In this document: one piece after another, positions 8,384 through 16,252 of the stretch
Position numbering within the stretch: the first letter of the stretch is position 1
How the letters are laid out: every line of letters starts with the position of its first letter
Assembly: GCA_018335585.1 (NCBI GenBank)
Contig: JAGXRZ010000020.1
Span: forward strand, 1 to 64,000
Direction: 5' to 3'
Source of the DNA: Selenomonadales bacterium
GTDB taxonomy: Bacteria; Bacillota; UBA994
DNA length: 64,000 nucleotides
The notes under the pieces: generated by a model
What the model was told of the DNA's origin: nothing
The model's input: only the letters and a program-made list of their open reading frames with translations
Database searches by the model: none
Program-made: the position numbers and the translations under genes

Positions 8384-9393
8384 AGAGGCTGTCTGAAGCT
8401 TTCGGCCCCTCGGGCTCTGAGGGGGAAGTGCGCGACATACTAGTTAAGGAACTAGCGAACGTTGTGCCGAGCTGGCAACGCGACGCGCTAGGCAACCTCA
8501 TTGCGCTTAAGCCCGGTGCGCGTGGGCCAAAGGTGATGCTAGCCGCACATATGGACGAGTGCGGCCTGATGATTAGTTCTATAGACAAATCCGGCTTGTT
8601 GCGGTTTCGTAAAGTAGGCGGCCTGGACGACCGTGTCTTAGTTTCCAAGCACGTTGTCGTCGGCAGCAAGCGCGTTGCGGGCGTAATCGGCGCTAAGGCC
8701 ATTCATCTACAGAAACCCGAGGAGCGCAATCAGGTAATTCCGCTAAGCGGACTCTATATTGATATCGGAGCCAAGAGCAAAGAAGAGGCTGAGAAGCTGG
8801 TCAAACTAGGCGACTATGCCGTCTTTGCGACGGAGTTCGGCCACCTCAGTGATACGGTTGTGAAGGGCAAATCTTTTGACGACCGCGCGGGCTGTGCCGT
8901 GTTAGCTGAAGTCCTGAGTGAGGATTACGCCTTTACGCTCTACGGTGCCTTTACGGTGCAGGAGGAGATAGGGCTCCGCGGCGCGGGGGTAGCCGCTTAC
9001 GCGCTAGAGCCGGATATGGCGATAGTGCTCGAAGGTACAACCTGCAATGACTTGCCTGGCAGTGAAGAGCATGGCTATTGCACCAGCCTCGGGGGAGGCC
9101 CCGCCATTACGGTTATGGATGCTTCGGTAGTTTGCGATAGACGCATGATTGCGGAGCTCGAGCGACTAGCGCGAGAAAACGACATCCCCGTGCAGTTTAA
9201 GCGCTCCATTACCGGTGGCAGCGACGCGGGACGCATTAACCAAACTAAAGCTGGTATCCCTGTTGTAGTTGTCTCCGTGCCCTGTAGGTATATTCATTCG
9301 CCTGTGTCTATGCTGAGTCTTAAAGACTTCGAGGCGACCATAAAGCTAGTCAAGCTGTTTCTCAGGAGTATCGAAGGAGGTTTTCTGCTATGA
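8374..9393 (+). CDS. M42 family metallopeptidase, paralogue 2
   Basis: 339 residues, overlapping the previous gene by ten bases. Metal and catalytic residues are in place: AAHMDECG, KSFDDRAG, VQEEIGLRGA, an acidic residue in LEGTTCND instead of the more usual Asp of DV, and His in YIHSPVS. It probably trims N-terminal residues from oligopeptides in the cytoplasm. The altered fourth-ligand context (EGTTCND) may mean a different substrate from its neighbours. Translational coupling suggests the three paralogues are made together, possibly as mixed or separate tetrahedral assemblies. Confidence 0.88.
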   Translation: MLLKRLSEAFGPSGSEGEVRDILVKELANVVPSWQRDALGNLIALKPGARGPKVMLAAHMDECGLMISSIDKSGLLRFRKVGGLDDRVLVSKHVVVGSKRVAGVIGAKAIHLQKPEERNQVIPLSGLYIDIGAKSKEEAEKLVKLGDYAVFATEFGHLSDTVVKGKSFDDRAGCAVLAEVLSEDYAFTLYGAFTVQEEIGLRGAGVAAYALEPDMAIVLEGTTCNDLPGSEEHGYCTSLGGGPAITVMDASVVCDRRMIAELERLARENDIPVQFKRSITGGSDAGRINQTKAGIPVVVVSVPCRYIHSPVSMLSLKDFEATIKLVKLFLRSIEGGFLL

Positions 9394-10379
9394 AGGATCT
9401 TATTAAGCAGGTCGTAGAGTGCTACGGACCGGCGGGTAACGAAAAAGCCATCCGGGAACTTATCACGGGCATTGTTGCCCCATATGTTGACGAAATCCGC
9501 GTGGACAACTTAGGCAACCTTATTGCCTTGAAAAAAGGCGGTGAAAAGAAGCTGATGTTTGCCGCGCATATGGACGAAATCGGGGTAATGGTCACCCATG
9601 TGGACAAGCATGGCTTCTTGCGCTTTTATCCCGTCGGCGGTGTTTCCCCGCTGACGATGCTTGGCAACCGCATAGTGTTTGAGAACGGCACGATTGGCGT
9701 CATAGGCTGCGAGAAACTAGAAGCGCAGAAAGACCTGACGCTTAACAAAATGTTTGTAGATATCGGGGCAAGCACCAAAGAAGAGGCGGAGGCCAAAGTG
9801 CGCATCGGCGACTTAGGCGCAGTATCGCGTGAGTTTGTGGACTTAGGGCCGCGTCTAGTGTCTAAAGCGATGGACGCGCGCATCGCCTGTGCTATCTTAA
9901 TTGAAGCGCTCAGGACAGTAGCTAATCCGGCGCACGACATTTACGCTGTCTTCACGACGCAGGAGGAGCTAGGACTCAGAGGCGCAAGAGTTGCCGCTTA
10001 CAGCATTGCTCCCGATGTCGGTATCGCTTTGGATGTAACTCGCACAGGCGACACGCCGACATCCATCACTATGGACGTGTCGCTTGGCAAAGGTCCGGCG
10101 GTGAAAATTCGCGATTCTAGTGTGCTTTGTACGCCTGCGGTTAGGCGGTATATGGAACAAGTGGCCAAGGACAACGATATACCGTTCCAGCTCGAGGTAC
10201 TGGAGGCAGGCGGAACCGACGCCGGCGCTATCCAACTCACGCAAGGCGGCATTCCGGCCGGAGTGATGTCTATTCCTTGCCGCTATGTGCATACCGCCAG
10301 CGAAATGGTTGATTACAGAGACGTCGAAAACGGTGTAAGGCTAGTTAAGGCCTTGATGGAAACGAAGTACACGGGGTAA
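9390..10379 (+). CDS. M42 family metallopeptidase, paralogue 3
   Basis: 329 residues; the ATG overlaps the preceding stop (ATGA), indicating translational coupling. Ligand motifs are AAHMDEIG, KAMDARIA, TQEELGLRGA, ALDVTRTGD and YVHTASE. The usual DDR after the bridging Asp is DAR here, so the metal-binding Asp is kept but its neighbour is lost. It is probably an active aminopeptidase with changed specificity. Last gene of the three-paralogue operon. Confidence 0.88.
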   Translation: MKDLIKQVVECYGPAGNEKAIRELITGIVAPYVDEIRVDNLGNLIALKKGGEKKLMFAAHMDEIGVMVTHVDKHGFLRFYPVGGVSPLTMLGNRIVFENGTIGVIGCEKLEAQKDLTLNKMFVDIGASTKEEAEAKVRIGDLGAVSREFVDLGPRLVSKAMDARIACAILIEALRTVANPAHDIYAVFTTQEELGLRGARVAAYSIAPDVGIALDVTRTGDTPTSITMDVSLGKGPAVKIRDSSVLCTPAVRRYMEQVAKDNDIPFQLEVLEAGGTDAGAIQLTQGGIPAGVMSIPCRYVHTASEMVDYRDVENGVRLVKALMETKYTG

Positions 10380-10428
10380 CACTTGTACTCTCTCCTGCAT
10401 AGCATGAGGGCATGGGAGAGTGGTTACC

Positions 10429-10857
10429 ATGTGGGATGACCCACGGCGCGTCTTAGGTGTGGAGCCCACGGCTTCGCCGGCTGAGGTCAGGCGAGCGTAT
10501 CGGCTGTTAGTGAGGCAACACCATCCGGATGCCGGAGGCAGCGCGGAGCAGTTCAAGCAGATTCATGCAGCATACATTAGACTTATCTCCGCCACCAACC
10601 CGCCCGCCGCTACGGGAACGGAAAGCGGCAGTCTGCGCGTTGTCTATGGCACCCGGTCGTATACCCCGGGCTACCTAGTGTGGCGCAGGCTGCTCCGGCC
10701 AAAAATCATCTGGACGCGCGGGCGAATACGCCTAGCTGTGCCTCTGGTGTTGGCGGCGGCGTTGCCCGCCATTGGGTGGAGTATCAACCCTACGGCAACC
10801 GTGCTGTGTGGCGCGGGGTTCGTAGTCTCAGGACAGATTCGGTTAAGTGGCTTCTAG
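10429..10857 (+). CDS. Membrane-anchored J-domain protein
   Basis: 142 residues from the ATG at 10429, eight bases after GGGAGAG; a GTG at 10420 in the same frame overlaps that site and is less likely. Residues about 3-55 form a J domain with the HPD tripeptide (RQHHPDAGG), which stimulates the ATPase of an Hsp70. There is no Gly/Phe or zinc domain, so it is not DnaJ itself. Residues about 100-140 contain two hydrophobic segments separated by a short turn, probably a membrane hairpin that would recruit DnaK to the membrane. The gene has its own terminator; the client is unknown. Confidence 0.8.
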   Translation: MWDDPRRVLGVEPTASPAEVRRAYRLLVRQHHPDAGGSAEQFKQIHAAYIRLISATNPPAATGTESGSLRVVYGTRSYTPGYLVWRRLLRPKIIWTRGRIRLAVPLVLAAALPAIGWSINPTATVLCGAGFVVSGQIRLSGF

Positions 10858-10860
10858 CAT

Positions 10861-10890
10861 AATGCCTCCTAGGTCAAGGAGGCATTTTTT
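10861..10890 (+). terminator. Terminator after the J-domain gene
   Basis: AATGCCTCCT (10861-10870) and its exact complement at 10877-10886 flank a 6-base loop; TTTT follows. Confidence 0.9.
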
Positions 10891-10977
10891 GCGCCACAAG
10901 AGGAAGATTGCCGGCGGATAAAGAATAACTCTAGATGGTTCGTATTATGCTGTAGATGTCGGTGAGAGGGGTGCACC

Positions 10978-12207
10978 ATGGAGTTAAGAGAAGAAGAAAG
11001 AAGAGCGGTCGCGGGCGCACGTATTGCTCTGCCCAAGGTAGTAGCACTGTGCCTAGTGTTTCTCGTAGTAGGGCTGTTTTTGGGAGCCACCAGCCAATTT
11101 ATCATGGGGCCGGTAGGGGCGACTATTTTGTCACGCCTCGGCTTACCTGTTGACCCCAACGTCGCGCGCCTTTTGGCTGTGCAGAACTTGGTCTTGGACA
11201 CGCACCTTAACCCTAGATTAGACCCGAACGAGATGATGGAGAACGCGGTACGCGGACTGCTCAGCCGCGTAGATGGCGGGCTGACGCGTTACGAAAACCC
11301 CGAAGAAGCAAGGCGAACCGCCGAACGTGCCACAGGTGAGTTTACCGGCATCGGCGTTACGGTTCGCATGGTGGAAGAGCAGGTGCAAATAGAGTCTGTA
11401 TTTCGCGGCACACCTGCGCAAGGCGCGGGGCTCCTGCCGCGCGACATTATCGTCTCAGTCGACGACCAGACATTAAGAGGCTTAACTCTGCATGAGGTGA
11501 CAGACCGCATTAAAGGACCTGCCGGCACAAACGTTACGCTGACGATTTTTCGGCCAGCGCTTGGGCGAACTATGGACGTCACGATAACGCGCGCGCGGAT
11601 TGTGGTCCCGGTAGTTTCTTATGAGGTAGTGGAACCGGGGATTGCACACGTAATTCTTACGCAGTTTACCACTACAGCTACGGAACAGATGCGGACGACC
11701 CTAACCGCCCTCGAACAGCAGGGGATAAAGCACTTGTTGCTGGACTTGCGGTTTAATCCGGGTGGATTTACGCATGTTGCCGAAGACATCGCCAGTTTCT
11801 TTCTCGGTCCGGATTATGTAGTGTATCAGACAATTGACCGCGAGGGCGTCGTGCGGCAAACAAAAACCCGTGGCGAACGCATCTACACGGGCCGCATCAC
11901 TGTGCTTATTAACCAAGGCAGTGCCTCTGCTTCGGAGCTCTTGACCGGAGCGCTGCGCGATCACCTGCATACGCCTGTGCTAGGCGTCACCAGCTTTGGC
12001 AAGGGTACGATTCAACAAGGATATCCTTTGGGGGATGGCTCGCGAGTATGGGTAACGGTGCAGGGCTACAAAACTCCTGCCGGTACAGTCATCGACGGCA
12101 AAGGAATTACCGCAGACGTGGTTATAGAACAGCCCGACCCGGCCGCCCCGGAGGATGTGCAGTTAGCGCGCGCGCTACAGCACATTCGAGATAATCTCTT
12201 ACGCTGA
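10978..12207 (+). CDS. S41 family C-terminal processing peptidase
   Basis: 409 residues. A single N-terminal membrane segment (about 18-42) anchors the enzyme with its body outside. A PDZ domain follows at about 115-205 (IGVTVRMVEEQVQIESVF...GLLPRDIIVSVDD), then the S41 protease domain with the catalytic Ser in QGSASASE (near 320) and the general-base Lys in FGKGTIQQGYPL (near 344). CtpA-type proteases cut proteins near their C-termini at the cell surface; spore formers use them in signalling between compartments. No partner gene adjoins. A weak ribosome binding site, GAGAGGGG, precedes the ATG. plsY follows after 23 bases. Confidence 0.92.
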   Translation: MELREEERRAVAGARIALPKVVALCLVFLVVGLFLGATSQFIMGPVGATILSRLGLPVDPNVARLLAVQNLVLDTHLNPRLDPNEMMENAVRGLLSRVDGGLTRYENPEEARRTAERATGEFTGIGVTVRMVEEQVQIESVFRGTPAQGAGLLPRDIIVSVDDQTLRGLTLHEVTDRIKGPAGTNVTLTIFRPALGRTMDVTITRARIVVPVVSYEVVEPGIAHVILTQFTTTATEQMRTTLTALEQQGIKHLLLDLRFNPGGFTHVAEDIASFFLGPDYVVYQTIDREGVVRQTKTRGERIYTGRITVLINQGSASASELLTGALRDHLHTPVLGVTSFGKGTIQQGYPLGDGSRVWVTVQGYKTPAGTVIDGKGITADVVIEQPDPAAPEDVQLARALQHIRDNLLR

Positions 12208-12230
12208 TGCGCGGGAAAGGACGGTCATAA

Positions 12231-12842
12231 ATGCCAAGTCTCGAATTCCTGATTATCGCAGTCGCCGCTTACCTGCTGGGCGCATTCCCTACTGCCTTGG
12301 TCGTCGGCAAATTCCGCAACATTGACATCACCAAACACGGTAGCGGCAATATCGGCGGTACTAACGCCATGCGCGTCATGGGGGCAGGGCCGGGGCTAGC
12401 GGTAATGGCCATAGATATACTCAAAGCGGCCTTACCGACCTATGTAGCCGCGCATGTTATCCCTCTTGAGACATGGCAGGTCATGACGGTTGCTCTCGCG
12501 ACCGTCATCGGACACAACTGGTCCGTGTACATTGGGTTTAGGGGAGGGAAGGGCATAGCTTGCACGATTGGCGCATGCGCTGTGCTGTTTCCGGCCGTGT
12601 TGCTGACGGGTTTTGCTGTGTTTGCCCTGACCATAGCCATCACCAAGTACGTGTCCCTTGGCTCCATCCTGATGATGACGGCTTTGCCCATTCTCCTGTG
12701 GTTGTGGAACTACGGCCTAGAGTATATTTTGTTTGCGCTTTTGATACTGGTCATAGGCACGTACCGCCATCGCTCGAACATCAAACGGCTCGTTACAGGA
12801 ACGGAGAGCAAGATTTGGGGCAAAAAAAACAGAGGGGGTTAA
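12231..12842 (+). CDS. plsY: Acyl-phosphate glycerol-3-phosphate acyltransferase PlsY
   Basis: 203 residues with five predicted membrane helices. It transfers an acyl group from acyl-phosphate to glycerol 3-phosphate to make lysophosphatidic acid, the first step of phospholipid synthesis in most bacteria. The three cytoplasmic family motifs are visible: GSGNIGGTNAMR at 37-48, GFRGGKGIA near 103-111, and the SIL/RHRSNIKRL region near the C-terminus. It follows the S41 protease gene closely, and its stop lies inside a hairpin shared with the convergent glutaredoxin gene. Confidence 0.95.
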   Translation: MPSLEFLIIAVAAYLLGAFPTALVVGKFRNIDITKHGSGNIGGTNAMRVMGAGPGLAVMAIDILKAALPTYVAAHVIPLETWQVMTVALATVIGHNWSVYIGFRGGKGIACTIGACAVLFPAVLLTGFAVFALTIAITKYVSLGSILMMTALPILLWLWNYGLEYILFALLILVIGTYRHRSNIKRLVTGTESKIWGKKNRGG

Positions 12843-12852
12843 CATCCCCTCT
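12823..12852 (-). terminator. Terminator of the glutaredoxin gene, overlapping the plsY end
   Basis: AGAGGGG (12831-12837) pairs with CCCCTCT (12846-12852). Read on the minus strand the stem is followed by a run of eight T, so it mainly serves the minus-strand gene; on the plus strand it may also weakly end plsY transcripts. Confidence 0.8.
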
Positions 12853-13116
12853 TTACTGCAGTTGCGACAACTCCGGCTGGCCGAAGATGATCAATTCACC
12901 CTCGTTTACGACCGTACAGGGAATACCTACACGGCCTTCTTTTCGTACGTCGGCAAACTCAGCGCGATGGTCGCGGTACTTAAGAAACGCTTTCAAATTA
13001 GCCATGCCGGCCGTAATATCTACGTATTGGAATGGTATGTTGTGATGTGAAAGAAACTCTTTCACGGGAGCACAGCCGGGTCAATGCTGACTGCCAAAGA
13101 GAACGATATTTTTCAT
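12853..13116 (-). CDS. Selenocysteine-containing glutaredoxin-like protein (UPGC motif)
   Basis: Read through an in-frame TGA (13083-13081), this is an 87-residue thioredoxin-fold protein beginning MKNIVLFGSQH-U-PGC. Selenocysteine at 12 and Cys15 form U-x-x-C exactly where glutaredoxins have C-P-x-C. The later GIPCTVV segment (64-70) fits the cis-Pro loop. The ATG at 13116 follows GGGAGG by six bases; no such site supports the internal GTG after the TGA. A SECIS-like hairpin begins 15 bases after the TGA. Probable role: thiol-disulfide or peroxide-linked reduction in the cytoplasm. Selenocysteine glutaredoxins are known from clostridia. No selA, selB or selC lies in the window. Confidence 0.85.
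13047..13083 (-). promoter_or_regulatory. Bacterial SECIS-like element with its UGA
   Basis: On the minus strand the TGA (13083-13081) is followed by 15 bases and then a perfect 7-bp stem, GTGAAAG/CTTTCAC (13065-13059 with 13053-13047), with a 5-base loop AGTTT. UGA-to-loop distance is 22 bases, and the loop has G at position 2; both fit the published bacterial SECIS rules (loop about 16-37 bases after UGA, G near the loop start). Confidence 0.75.
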
Positions 13117-13144
13117 GTCTAACCTCCCTACAGCGTGTGTGCGC

Positions 13145-13167
13145 AAAACGCCTTCCCATGGAAGGCG
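13145..13167 (-). terminator. Terminator after tRNA-Trp
   Basis: CGCCTTCC (13149-13156) and its exact complement at 13160-13167 flank a 3-base loop; on the minus strand TTTT follows. No promoter fits between this hairpin and the glutaredoxin start, so that gene may depend on read-through from the tRNA promoter. Confidence 0.75.
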
Positions 13168-13183
13168 CCAGATTGCAGTATTA

Positions 13184-13259
13184 TGGCAGGGGCAGAGGGA
13201 CTCGAACCCACAACCAACGGTTTTGGAGACCGCTACTCTACCAATTGAGCTATACCCCT
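13184..13259 (-). tRNA. trnW: tRNA-Trp (anticodon CCA)
   Basis: A 76-base cloverleaf on the minus strand. Acceptor AGGGGTA pairs with TGCCCCT (one G-U); D-loop AGCTCAATTGGTAGAGTA; anticodon loop CTCCAAA with CCA; T-loop GGTTCGAGTCC; discriminator G and an encoded CCA end (13186-13184). Confidence 0.97.
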
Positions 13260-13270
13260 GCGACAAAACA

Positions 13271-13299
13271 ATTATACGCGAGTGCGGCGTCTCGGTCAA
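13271..13299 (-). promoter_or_regulatory. tRNA-Trp promoter
   Basis: On the minus strand TTGACC (13299-13294), a 17-base spacer and a perfect TATAAT (13276-13271) lie just before the tRNA 5' end. Near-consensus housekeeping promoter. Confidence 0.85.
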
Positions 13300-13335
13300 G
13301 CGAAATCTCGGCTGTCTATTACATAAATTTACAAC

Positions 13336-13364
13336 TTGTGAAGGTGCAGCGCGACTGGTAAAAT
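13336..13364 (+). promoter_or_regulatory. Promoter of the aminotransferase gene
   Basis: TTGTGA (13336-13341), a 17-base spacer and TAAAAT (13359-13364), about 40 bases upstream of the GTG start. Confidence 0.6.
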
Positions 13365-13404
13365 TGACGTGGACTTATTGTTATTATCGCAAAGGAGGAG
13401 TCGT

Positions 13405-14280
13405 GTGAGCCAGATAATCTACCTCGATGGGCAGTTCGTGACGCGCGAGGAAGCAAAGGTTTCGGTGTATGACCATGGTTTGCTTTACGGCGACGGCATC
13501 TTTGAAGGGTTGCGGGTGTACAACGGGCGTATCTTTAAGCTAGAGGAACATATCGACCGACTTTACGAATCGGCCAAGGCAATTATGCTTACTATTCCTA
13601 TGAACAAACAACAGATGAGCGACGCACATGTCGAGACTGTGCGGCGGAACAACATGCGCGATGTGTACATAAGGACCCTTGTAACCCGTGGCGTAGGAAG
13701 CCTAGGCATTGACCCGCGTTCCTGCGCGCGCGCTAGTGTGATTATTATTGTCGACAAGATTTCACTTTACCCCACCGAGTTCTACCAGAAGGGGATTGAG
13801 GTTGTCACCGTAGCAACCAGGCGTACTGCTATCGACGCGCTAAGTCCGCGCGTGAAGTCACTTAACTACCTAGGCAACGTCATGGCTAAAATCGAGGTCA
13901 ACCGCGCCGGGGCATTCGGCGGAATTATGCTTAACAACGAGGGCTACGTTACAGAAGGAACTGCTGACAATATTTTCGTGGTAAAAACTGGCGTTCTGTA
14001 TACACCGCCGACGCACGTAGGGATTCTCCAAGGCATCACACGGGACACGATCATGGAGTTGGCGGCGCGCGACGGCTACACAGTGCGAGAGCAAGTTATG
14101 ACTCGCCACGACCTCTATGTGGCCGACGAAATCTTCTTTACCGGTAGCGGCGCTGAAGTTATCCCTGTCATTAACGTAGATGGCCGCAGCATCGGCGACG
14201 GCAAACCAGGCGCAATAACTTGGCACTTTATTAACGCCTATCGCACGCTCGTCAACTCAACCGGGCAGCCGGTTTTCTAG
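13405..14280 (+). CDS. ilvE: Branched-chain amino acid aminotransferase (class IV)
   Basis: 291 residues from a GTG at 13405 with AAAGGAGGAG just upstream; a frame opening at 13369 would add an unsupported extension. It is a fold-type IV PLP enzyme: YDHGLLYGDGIFEGLR (22-37) is the classic N-terminal motif, the Schiff-base Lys is K151 in VKSLNYLGN, and EGTADNIF and FFTGSGAEVIPV mark the PLP phosphate and substrate loops. It interconverts Leu, Ile and Val with their 2-oxo acids using glutamate. In this fermenter it may work in degradation as well as synthesis. The related D-amino-acid aminotransferases are an alternative, but the motif set favours IlvE. Confidence 0.9.
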   Translation: MSQIIYLDGQFVTREEAKVSVYDHGLLYGDGIFEGLRVYNGRIFKLEEHIDRLYESAKAIMLTIPMNKQQMSDAHVETVRRNNMRDVYIRTLVTRGVGSLGIDPRSCARASVIIIVDKISLYPTEFYQKGIEVVTVATRRTAIDALSPRVKSLNYLGNVMAKIEVNRAGAFGGIMLNNEGYVTEGTADNIFVVKTGVLYTPPTHVGILQGITRDTIMELAARDGYTVREQVMTRHDLYVADEIFFTGSGAEVIPVINVDGRSIGDGKPGAITWHFINAYRTLVNSTGQPVF

Positions 14281-14301
14281 GGCCGAGAGTACAGCAACGA
14301 C

Positions 14302-14329
14302 AAGGGACAGCCATTAGGCTGTCCCTTTA
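14302..14329. terminator. Terminator between convergent genes
   Basis: AAGGGACAGCC (14302-14312), loop ATTA, exact complement 14317-14327. It lies between ilvE (plus) and the nucleotidase gene (minus) and probably serves both, though the T runs are short. Confidence 0.8.
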
Positions 14330-14342
14330 ACTGATGGTTGCT

Positions 14343-16082
14343 CTATGCGGCGGGCGGGATGACCAGGCGTTGTCCAGGCAGAATGAGGTGAGGGTTCTTT
14401 AGCCTGTTGTGGCGAGCTAACACTTCCCAAGTGGTGTTGTGTTTAGCGGCGATTCGCCATAGCACATCTCCAGGTTGGACCACATGGATTACCGGCTCCA
14501 CAGGCTGTGCGGTGGGTGGCACGGATGGGGTAGGCGGGGTCTCTGGTTTGGGCTCTGTTGGCGGAAGCATCACTACGGTCGGCATGGGGGCCAAAGTTAT
14601 GCGTCCCTCGATAGCGGCCGACACTGTGCCCCCGAGCGCAGCTATGTGCTCAACTAAGGCTTCCTCTAGTGACATCATGACGGCATGTACGGGAACAGCG
14701 GCCAATAGGGCGTACCCATCGCCGCCCGCGGCCAAGAAGTCGTTCGTGGCCATAGTGTACTCTTTATCTGGTTGGAGGACTTGCCCTTTCACCTTCACGG
14801 AGTGAATGCGCTTACCTGCTTCGCGCGTAGAGTCAATTGAGTATGTCAGGCCTGCTACTTGCAGGAAGCCGCCGTTTTGTGCCGGCAACAGTCTAGCGCT
14901 AATCTCAAGCAGTTCTAAGACTTGCGCACCTCTGATCTTCTGAGTCACAACCAAGTTGCCAAAGGGCAGTACGTCAAACACGTGACGGCGCGTAACCTGC
15001 CCGGCAGGAATGCTCGCGCGAATGCCGCCGCCATTTGTCACTGCGAAATCGGCACCGGTAACGCGCAGCATCGCGTCAGTCACGAGGTTCCCGAGATTGC
15101 TTTCGGCGGTGCGAACTACTGCGCGGTCGCCCTCGAGCCGCACGGTGGTGCTGCCGATGACCTGCGCGTGAATAGCATTCACCTGCTGGTTGTAGCGATT
15201 GATTACTTCTAGCACGCGGGCGTCTTGGGCCACGGCCGTGGATTGGGTGGCCTCAATCAAGCCGTTAGACATGCGCACGCCGCTCTGGTCAAACACAACG
15301 TCGACACGCCCTAAGTGATTGCCAAACTCACCGGCTTGCACAATGAGGGTGCGCCCTACTTGCATGGCACCAAAATCGTGGCTGTGGCCGTCAATGATTA
15401 GGTCAATGCCTTGAACGTCGCGGGCGAGGGCGCGGCTGGTATAGTCGCCGTCTTGCCCAAGATGGGCTAGCACAACGATGAGGTCAGCTTGGGCTCGCAG
15501 CGAACTCACCAAACGGCTGATGCTTTCGGCGGGGTTGCGAAAGGTGAGGCCGACTACATTGCGCGGGTGGGTCTTGTAAGCAGTCTCCGGCGTAGCTATG
15601 CCAATAATGGCGATGCGTCTACCGCCCACAGTTCTGACTACGTGTGATGGGAGGGTGCTGCCCTCGATGTTCGCGGCAAGCAGGGGGAACCTAGCCATGC
15701 CGGCAAGCTCAAGTAGGCGTTCCTGGCCAAAGTTGAAGTCATGGTTACCTGGGACCATCGCGTCGTACTGCATGACGTTCATGATATCGACGATAGCTTG
15801 TCCCGTAGACAAATTGGCGATGGATTGCCCGTGAAAGGCGTCGCCCGCCTCAAGCAAGAGAACATTGGGATTGGCCGCGCGTTCTGCCTGCACAAGCGTC
15901 GCTATGCGCGCGTACCCGAGGGTGGTGGCTGAAGAAGCAACCCGAGCGTGAATGTCGTTGGTGTAGAAGATAGTGACAGTTGTGGGCGCCGAGGCCGCCG
16001 TAATTCCGCTGAACAACGACAGAACAAGCACTGTAGCCGTTAGCAGCGCGACCAGGCGTCGGGAAAATATGGATGATTTCAT
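14343..16082 (-). CDS. Secreted 5'-nucleotidase with C-terminal LysM domain
   Basis: 579 residues. A signal peptide (1-32, ending ASA) is followed by a calcineurin-like metallophosphatase domain (about 34-270) with TNDIHA (D43, H45), AGDAFHG (D81), GNHDFN (113-118), VLAHLGQD and DGHSHDFG. A 5'-nucleotidase C-terminal domain follows (about 310-470: NGGGIRASIPAG; MATNDFLAAGGDGY) that binds the nucleoside. A Pro/Thr-rich linker leads to a LysM domain (about 530-577: VVQPGDVLWRIAAKHN), which binds peptidoglycan. It would dephosphorylate external nucleotides while held on the wall. No LPXTG anchor. The ATG follows GGAGG. The gene is transcribed alone. Confidence 0.93.
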   Translation of the reverse strand: MKSSIFSRRLVALLTATVLVLSLFSGITAASAPTTVTIFYTNDIHARVASSATTLGYARIATLVQAERAANPNVLLLEAGDAFHGQSIANLSTGQAIVDIMNVMQYDAMVPGNHDFNFGQERLLELAGMARFPLLAANIEGSTLPSHVVRTVGGRRIAIIGIATPETAYKTHPRNVVGLTFRNPAESISRLVSSLRAQADLIVVLAHLGQDGDYTSRALARDVQGIDLIIDGHSHDFGAMQVGRTLIVQAGEFGNHLGRVDVVFDQSGVRMSNGLIEATQSTAVAQDARVLEVINRYNQQVNAIHAQVIGSTTVRLEGDRAVVRTAESNLGNLVTDAMLRVTGADFAVTNGGGIRASIPAGQVTRRHVFDVLPFGNLVVTQKIRGAQVLELLEISARLLPAQNGGFLQVAGLTYSIDSTREAGKRIHSVKVKGQVLQPDKEYTMATNDFLAAGGDGYALLAAVPVHAVMMSLEEALVEHIAALGGTVSAAIEGRITLAPMPTVVMLPPTEPKPETPPTPSVPPTAQPVEPVIHVVQPGDVLWRIAAKHNTTWEVLARHNRLKNPHLILPGQRLVIPPAA

Positions 16083-16122
16083 GACTGACCTCCTCTATGT
16101 AGATTGATGTGCGGCTACTTAG

Positions 16123-16151
16123 ATAATAGTACAGCTGCGACGGTTTGTCAT
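16123..16151 (-). promoter_or_regulatory. Promoter of the 5'-nucleotidase gene
   Basis: On the minus strand ATGACA (16151-16146), a 17-base spacer and TATTAT (16128-16123), about 40 bases before the start codon. Confidence 0.7.
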
Positions 16152-16252
16152 GTGGATTGGGAGTTTAATGTGCAGGAATGTGCAGGGAAAGAGAGAAGGT
16201 TTATCGAGAATCGAACGATTCAAGTCGACGTCACATGAAAGGAATAACGAAC

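Noticed and set aside
12853-13065. Truncated glutaredoxin or pseudogene starting at an internal GTG
   Set aside because: No ribosome binding site precedes the internal start, the catalytic motif would be lost, and the TGA sits precisely at the catalytic Cys with a SECIS-like hairpin, which favours selenocysteine over a defect.
13032-13408. Plus-strand frames over the tRNA-Trp region
   Set aside because: They run antisense to a tRNA and the glutaredoxin gene, lack initiation signals and have no family resemblance.
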